Positions 60,297-64,000 of a stretch of 64,000 nucleotides of DNA are shown here, piece by piece. The first letter of the stretch is position 1, and each line of letters starts with the position of its first letter. Source of the DNA: JABSOG01 sp047617105. GTDB taxonomy: Bacteria; Pseudomonadota; Gammaproteobacteria; Enterobacterales; Alteromonadaceae. The notes beneath the pieces were generated by a model, which worked only from the letters and a program-made list of their open reading frames with translations, made no database searches and had not been told where the DNA came from. Both the position numbers and the translations under genes were made by a program. Location of the stretch: positions 32,624 to 96,623 of the forward strand of contig JBLGCB010000001.1 in assembly GCA_047617105.1 (NCBI GenBank), read 5' to 3'.

Positions 60297-60493
60297 TTCA
60301 CAGCAACACCCACTAATCCCAAAAACTCAATCAAACAGTGAGCATTTTATCAATTCATCATTTCACCTGTACGATCAAAAAAATAAAAAATGGCTACCAT
60401 TATATTCATGGCCATTTCAGGTTTGGAGTAATGATGACAACTGAAGGTTCATGGTGCGTATTGCCCCCCCCCAACGATAGCAATGCGTTGTCA

Positions 60494-61519
60494 TTACGCC
60501 ATTTGACGCAACTGCTCACCGAGACTTTGCACATAGCCCTGAAACTCAGGGCTGCTGGCTTGGTTAAGGTCCTCAACATAATTTTTAAACGATTTTGGTG
60601 CGACAAACATATAGGTGCTTTTACTGAACTGCCAACGGCGTTTGGCAGTTTCATCGTGATCGGGATGGCTAGCGTTGAAACCAACTACCTGCTGCAATGG
60701 ATTTTCGCTGTCTTTTGACTGGGTAATATTAATCAACACCGCACTAATCAATGGCATTCCAAGCAGTGACTCGCAAATAAAAAAGATATTACCCGCATTA
60801 TCGAAATGTGATTCGCCGCTATTGTCCTGATCGCTTTTATCCTTTTCATTCTTGTCCTTAACACTTTTGTCCTTATCACTCTTGTCCTTATCACATAGGG
60901 CACAAGATAAATCACTCGCTTCCTGACCTATGGCGGCAAACATGCTCTGAGCGAAATTCAGTCGCGCTTCACCAAACTCACGACCAAGCAAAGCCTGAAG
61001 CAATTCTTTACTTAAGTCATCACCGACGTTAGCCGTAGACAAGCTTAATTTGGCTTCGTTAATGGCGATAAATACCCCGGAATTATCAATCACGTTTTTG
61101 AGCGCCTGGTAATTGTAAATCGAATAAGGCTGGTTGGTGAGCGGATTGGTCACTGAATGAATGGCTTTGGTCATCGCCGCAAAAAACACGCCGGCTTCGG
61201 CACAAATGGCTTTAAAATCATCACTGAGATTGGCGCTATCAGCCCCGGTGGTACACAGCATAATATTGCCCGTTTCATTAAACACATAGTATTTATCGAG
61301 CGGAATATACGCGCTACCAATTGAAGGCTCTATTGTGGTTGAGGACTCAGCCTCGGTTGAAGGCTCTATTGTGGTTGAGGACTCAGCCTCGGTTGAAGGC
61401 TTAGCCTCGGTTGAAGGCTTAGCCTCGGTTGAAGACTCTACCCCATTACTGCCTTCATCGGGGTTTTCGCTGCTCTGTTCATTGGGGCTTTCACTGCTGG
61501 CTTGGGTGTTAGACGCCAC
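60494..61519 (-). CDS. Unknown protein, paralogue of the next gene, with Ser/Thr/Glu repeats
   Basis: This 341-residue protein starts at GTG 61519 with GGAG 9 bases before it. Residues 1-85 are low complexity with repeated STEAKP/STTIEP units. The conserved part shares blocks with the paralogue: FFAAMTKA, YNYQALK, LLQALLG and IFFICESLLGMP. A lysine/aspartate tract (KDKSDKDKSVKDKNEKDK) interrupts the second half. No signal peptide or membrane helix is obvious. I do not recognise the family; a relation to the Evf virulence factor family came to mind but I cannot support it. Placement beside a DUF4157 toxin hints at cargo or accessory function. Confidence 0.7.
   Translation of the reverse strand: MASNTQASSESPNEQSSENPDEGSNGVESSTEAKPSTEAKPSTEAESSTTIEPSTEAESSTTIEPSIGSAYIPLDKYYVFNETGNIMLCTTGADSANLSDDFKAICAEAGVFFAAMTKAIHSVTNPLTNQPYSIYNYQALKNVIDNSGVFIAINEAKLSLSTANVGDDLSKELLQALLGREFGEARLNFAQSMFAAIGQEASDLSCALCDKDKSDKDKSVKDKNEKDKSDQDNSGESHFDNAGNIFFICESLLGMPLISAVLINITQSKDSENPLQQVVGFNASHPDHDETAKRRWQFSKSTYMFVAPKSFKNYVEDLNQASSPEFQGYVQSLGEQLRQMA
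61320..61440 (-). repeat. Coding minisatellite in the unknown-protein gene
   Basis: Units GCCTCGGTTGAAGGC and TATTGTGGTTGAGGACTCA alternate in near-identical tandem copies coding for the STEAKP and STTIEP repeats. In-frame unit changes would alter the length of the low-complexity N-terminus. Confidence 0.8.
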
Positions 61520-61601
61520 TGATTATCTCCAGGTTACTCGGTTACATTATCGTCGATAAAACCCACCCGTAAGCGATGCTCACCGGTGGGTTTTTGGCCG
61601 C

Positions 61602-62471
61602 TTATGCGCTGGGTTCTGTTACATCCTGACTGTCTTGGCTGTTATTCTGACTATCCTTACTACCACCTTTGATGTCTGCGACCATCTTATCGACCAATTT
61701 GGTAAAGTCTGGATTGTCCATCGCTGCATTCATGGTCGCCGCTTCTTGCATAAATACCGGTGGAACAAATAAATGCACTTCTTTTTTCAGCTTCCAGGTC
61801 AGTGTTTTACTTTGGCTCTGAAAACACGGACCCATGGTAAAGTTGCTAGAATTACTGGCCATATCGGCATAAACCACAATCGGACTAATCGACACCGCGC
61901 CCAACAGATACTCACAGACAAAAATAATGGTGCCGACATTGGTGACACTCTTTTCGTTCTTTTTACTCAGCTCAAAACCCTCTTTGCCCACTGCACTCAT
62001 CAAAGAGGTCAGCGATGCCGCTACTGAGCTTAAATCACCGCTCAAACCCAGCAACGCCTGAATCATTTCATTGCCAAAAGTCACTCCCCAGCTCTCGCTG
62101 CTAAATTCGACATCACTTTTGGTCACATTAACAAACAAACCCGACCCTTTAATCAGACTATTGAGCGCATCAAAGTTATACAACGATTGGCCCGACTCAG
62201 ACATCGCCTTGGTGATGGCGGCAAAAAAGACGCTGACCTGACCAAAGGCCAACTGAGCTTCCTTAGAGATGCCCCCAGCGCTGCCCTCACCACCATTAAG
62301 CGTGCTGGCAATAAACAAGTTACCAGTGGCATTGGCAGCAAACGTCTTGGTCGCTGGGAAGCTGCTGCCTTTGATAGCAATCTCCATGGCTCTTGATTTT
62401 TGATCACTGATAATCGCTGGAATTTGGGTCATTGCTGTGGTTGCTGTGGTTGCTTCATCTTCTGCTGGCAT
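61602..62471 (-). CDS. Unknown protein, paralogue of the preceding gene
   Basis: This 289-residue protein starts at the ATG at 62471 (MPAEDEATTATT, AGGAA upstream). Shared blocks with its neighbour are FFAAITKAM, YNFDALN, EMIQALLG and IIFVCEYLLG, over the whole length, so the two genes are an old tandem duplication. It lacks the N-terminal repeats and the Lys/Asp tract, and ends in a Ser/Asp/Gln-rich tail. It lies 180 bases after the DUF4157 gene and 83 before its paralogue, all on one strand. Function is not recognised. Confidence 0.72.
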   Translation of the reverse strand: MPAEDEATTATTAMTQIPAIISDQKSRAMEIAIKGSSFPATKTFAANATGNLFIASTLNGGEGSAGGISKEAQLAFGQVSVFFAAITKAMSESGQSLYNFDALNSLIKGSGLFVNVTKSDVEFSSESWGVTFGNEMIQALLGLSGDLSSVAASLTSLMSAVGKEGFELSKKNEKSVTNVGTIIFVCEYLLGAVSISPIVVYADMASNSSNFTMGPCFQSQSKTLTWKLKKEVHLFVPPVFMQEAATMNAAMDNPDFTKLVDKMVADIKGGSKDSQNNSQDSQDVTEPSA

Positions 62472-62650
62472 GGTTGTATTCCTGTTTTTTGGTTTGGTTG
62501 AGTTTGGTGTAGTATGCCGTGTATTGGCTGGTATGATTAAAATCACCTAACACTTAGCTAGCATCAAACATGCCGAATAAAAGTTATGGCTGATATCGGC
62601 CAATAGTTTATGTTTTTCTATCCAAGTGAACTCTGTTAGATGTGATTGTT

Positions 62651-63646
62651 TTAGTCTACGTTGCCGTCGCTTGAAGTATCATCTTGCCAGCCAGAATACC
62701 CGCCTGTGTGGCCAAATCCGCCATGGACATACATATCAACAAGCTGCATATGATAGTGGTTATCTTGATGGTGCCATGTGAGCTTGCCTTTTCTATAGCC
62801 CTTATCCTTACCAATAATACGATCACCAAGACCAAAGTGTATGGCTCGTGACTTCGTGCCTAATTCACCTTGGCCAAAATTGCCTTCAGCATCCGCCTTA
62901 GCGCCTATTTCCACCGCAGCTTCTACTGGATTGCTGCCTGCATTTGGACCTTTATATATATTATTCGAAAACGAATTAATACTTTGACCGTTTTTGTTAA
63001 ATCTAAACCATTTAGTACCTTGAGTAGGCGTCGCTATTTCTTTACTGGAAGTCTCTGTATCATTGCCGTCTTTCGAATCTTGTTTTATATCCGTTTTTTC
63101 TTGTATAACAGCGTTTGGTGCATTAAACGAAGTTTGAACCCAGCCACAATTAAGAGAACTCAAACTCCCCCCAACACTCGCCCGCTGCAAAGCCTTATTT
63201 CCCAAGGCCGTCGCATGACTCTCCAAGCCAGCATTGTCATTCACCGCCATGCCACCCACACTAGTGGTTGGCTTTACCAGCCCTTGTGCTTGCTGCACAA
63301 CATGCCCTAATTCATGGGGCAAATGATGCTCTTGACCACTAGCCAAATGAATATCAGCCCCCTGTGCATAGGCATGAGCCTGAACGGCGGCCGGTTTGTC
63401 TGAATTTCGATGCACCCGAACATGGTCTAAGCTCATGCCCGATAGATTTTCCATCCCCGATTTTAAATTATTCGGCAAACCCGTATTATTAGGTATAGCG
63501 TTAAGCGCGCTATCAGGCTGTCGCTGTACCAGCCGATTAGGCCGATTATCTTCAAATTGCAGCCGTTGTTTTTTGCGCTGGGTAACCACACTAGGAAAAG
63601 CGCTCTGTCGTTCTTGCTGTTGTGATGCTGCGGCATATTCGGCCAT
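62651..63646 (-). CDS. DUF4157 (eCIS core) protein with C-terminal WHH/HNH-type nuclease domain
   Basis: This 331-residue protein starts at the ATG at 63646 with AAGGA upstream. Residues about 60-125 are the DUF4157 domain (MSLDHVRVHRNSDKPAAVQA ... ASGQEHHLPHELGHVVQQAQ), with a zinc-peptidase-like HELGH at 111-115. This domain is typical of proteins loaded into extracellular contractile injection systems. Residues about 205-331 look like a polymorphic-toxin nuclease: LTWHHQDN (WHH 291-293), QLVDMYVHGGFGHTGG (HTGG 313-316). No injection-system structural gene or clear immunity gene is in the window. Confidence 0.8.
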   Translation of the reverse strand: MAEYAAASQQQERQSAFPSVVTQRKKQRLQFEDNRPNRLVQRQPDSALNAIPNNTGLPNNLKSGMENLSGMSLDHVRVHRNSDKPAAVQAHAYAQGADIHLASGQEHHLPHELGHVVQQAQGLVKPTTSVGGMAVNDNAGLESHATALGNKALQRASVGGSLSSLNCGWVQTSFNAPNAVIQEKTDIKQDSKDGNDTETSSKEIATPTQGTKWFRFNKNGQSINSFSNNIYKGPNAGSNPVEAAVEIGAKADAEGNFGQGELGTKSRAIHFGLGDRIIGKDKGYRKGKLTWHHQDNHYHMQLVDMYVHGGFGHTGGYSGWQDDTSSDGNVD

Positions 63647-64000
63647 GGGGGTTTCCTTTGAATGATTAATAGCGGCGAGTATTGATAGCACTTACTCGTT
63701 GAGTTCAGGGTTGTAATAAGCACAGATCGTTCCACCTTAGCGGCACACGCTAAAGCCAGTCAAAACATCGCCAATACTCACTATGTCGACCTCGTCCTAT
63801 AATCACCGGGCAAATACGGCCAACCAACAAAAAAAATGGATGAATTGGGCCAGAAGATTAATGACTCCAGACATCGGCACCAATCAAACTGGGTAACAAG
63901 TGGCTTCGTTCTTTGCGACTACCACAGAGCCACAGAGAGCGCAGAGGCAACGCAGAGGAAGAAAAAGCATTTTTTGATTTGTTACCCTAAATTGCAGTAT
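63647..64000. repeat. Intergenic region with CACAGAG-type repeat at the window edge
   Basis: 63903-63990 reads CTTCGTTCTTTGCGACTACC, then ACAGAGCCACAGAGAGCGCA, and continues to TTGTTACCCTAA. It matches the reverse complement of 46703-46803 over about 90 bases, including flanks. The remaining bases up to the DUF4157 start show no gene. Confidence 0.75.

Noticed and set aside
60494..62471. Assignment of the paralogues to the Evf virulence factor family
   Set aside because: It is only an impression from memory; no diagnostic motif could be verified.
53016..63646. Complete contractile injection system, type VI secretion system or prophage
   Set aside because: Lysozymes, lipase and a DUF4157 protein suggested one, but no tube, sheath, baseplate, spike, terminase or capsid gene is present.
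1..64000. CRISPR array, rRNA or tRNA genes
   Set aside because: I found no regular spaced direct repeats and no tRNA- or rRNA-like sequence while reading; a tRNA scan would be decisive.

Overview
The window is about 64 kb of chromosome from a gammaproteobacterium, probably marine. Housekeeping blocks give the class: tmcA, mutM, rpmB-rpmG, radC, coaBC-slmA, zapE, rpoH and ftsY-ftsE-ftsX with divergent rsmD. A complete pfaA-pfaB-pfaC-pfaD polyunsaturated fatty acid synthase cluster, close in sequence style to the Moritella/Colwellia docosahexaenoate type, points to a cold-water or deep-sea lineage. I cannot name the genus from the sequence alone.

Layout. 0-10 kb: the 3' end of tmcA, a three-part phosphoesterase/P-loop ATPase/TPR protein, a LysE exporter with a serine hydrolase, a HicAB toxin-antitoxin pair, an M20 carbamoylase-type hydrolase, a lipoprotein amidase and a frameshifted DUF1801 gene. 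10.4-12 kb: a convergent restriction-modification pair (HNH endonuclease and D12-class adenine methylase). 12.2-29.7 kb: the pfa cluster on the minus strand, with a 630-bp upstream region rich in operator-like palindromes. 30.4-33.2 kb: two duplicated membrane/coiled-coil proteins, a hotdog thioesterase, and a divergent Lrp/LysE pair. 33-52.7 kb: mostly core genes (M16 peptidase, Bfd, MutM, L28/L33, RadC, CoaBC, SlmA, ZapE, RpoH, an EAL-HDOD protein, FtsXEY, RsmD, a STAS protein, a REC-histidine kinase). 53-63.7 kb: an accessory region with a lipase, two unrelated lysozymes, a GNAT enzyme, a small peptide gene followed by a PatA/PatG-like subtilase, an Rpn-type nuclease, two paralogous unknown proteins and a DUF4157 protein ending in a WHH-type nuclease domain.

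How the parts work together. The pfa genes form one operon with tight or overlapping junctions. PfaA carries KS, malonyl-acyltransferase, five ACPs, KR and a DH-like end; PfaB supplies an acyltransferase; PfaC two KS-type and two FabA-like dehydratase domains; PfaD the enoyl reductase. The phosphopantetheinyl transferase (pfaE) needed to activate the ACPs, and the regulator pfaR, are not here. The 53-64 kb region looks like a collection of secreted or delivered antagonistic proteins, but no secretion apparatus is present.

The most interesting item is the 56-residue peptide ORF at 56737-56907. It is followed by a terminator-like hairpin and then by a subtilase whose C-terminal half resembles the cyanobactin proteases PatA/PatG. 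The peptide contains GVKAS directly before an 18-residue amphipathic tail, which matches the style of the cyanobactin protease recognition site (GLEAS/GVEPS). A second notable element is a family of about 140-bp MITE-like repeats (five copies plus a remnant) with terminal inverted repeats. One copy has a perfect 8-bp target duplication, and another supplies the stop codons of both slmA and zapE.
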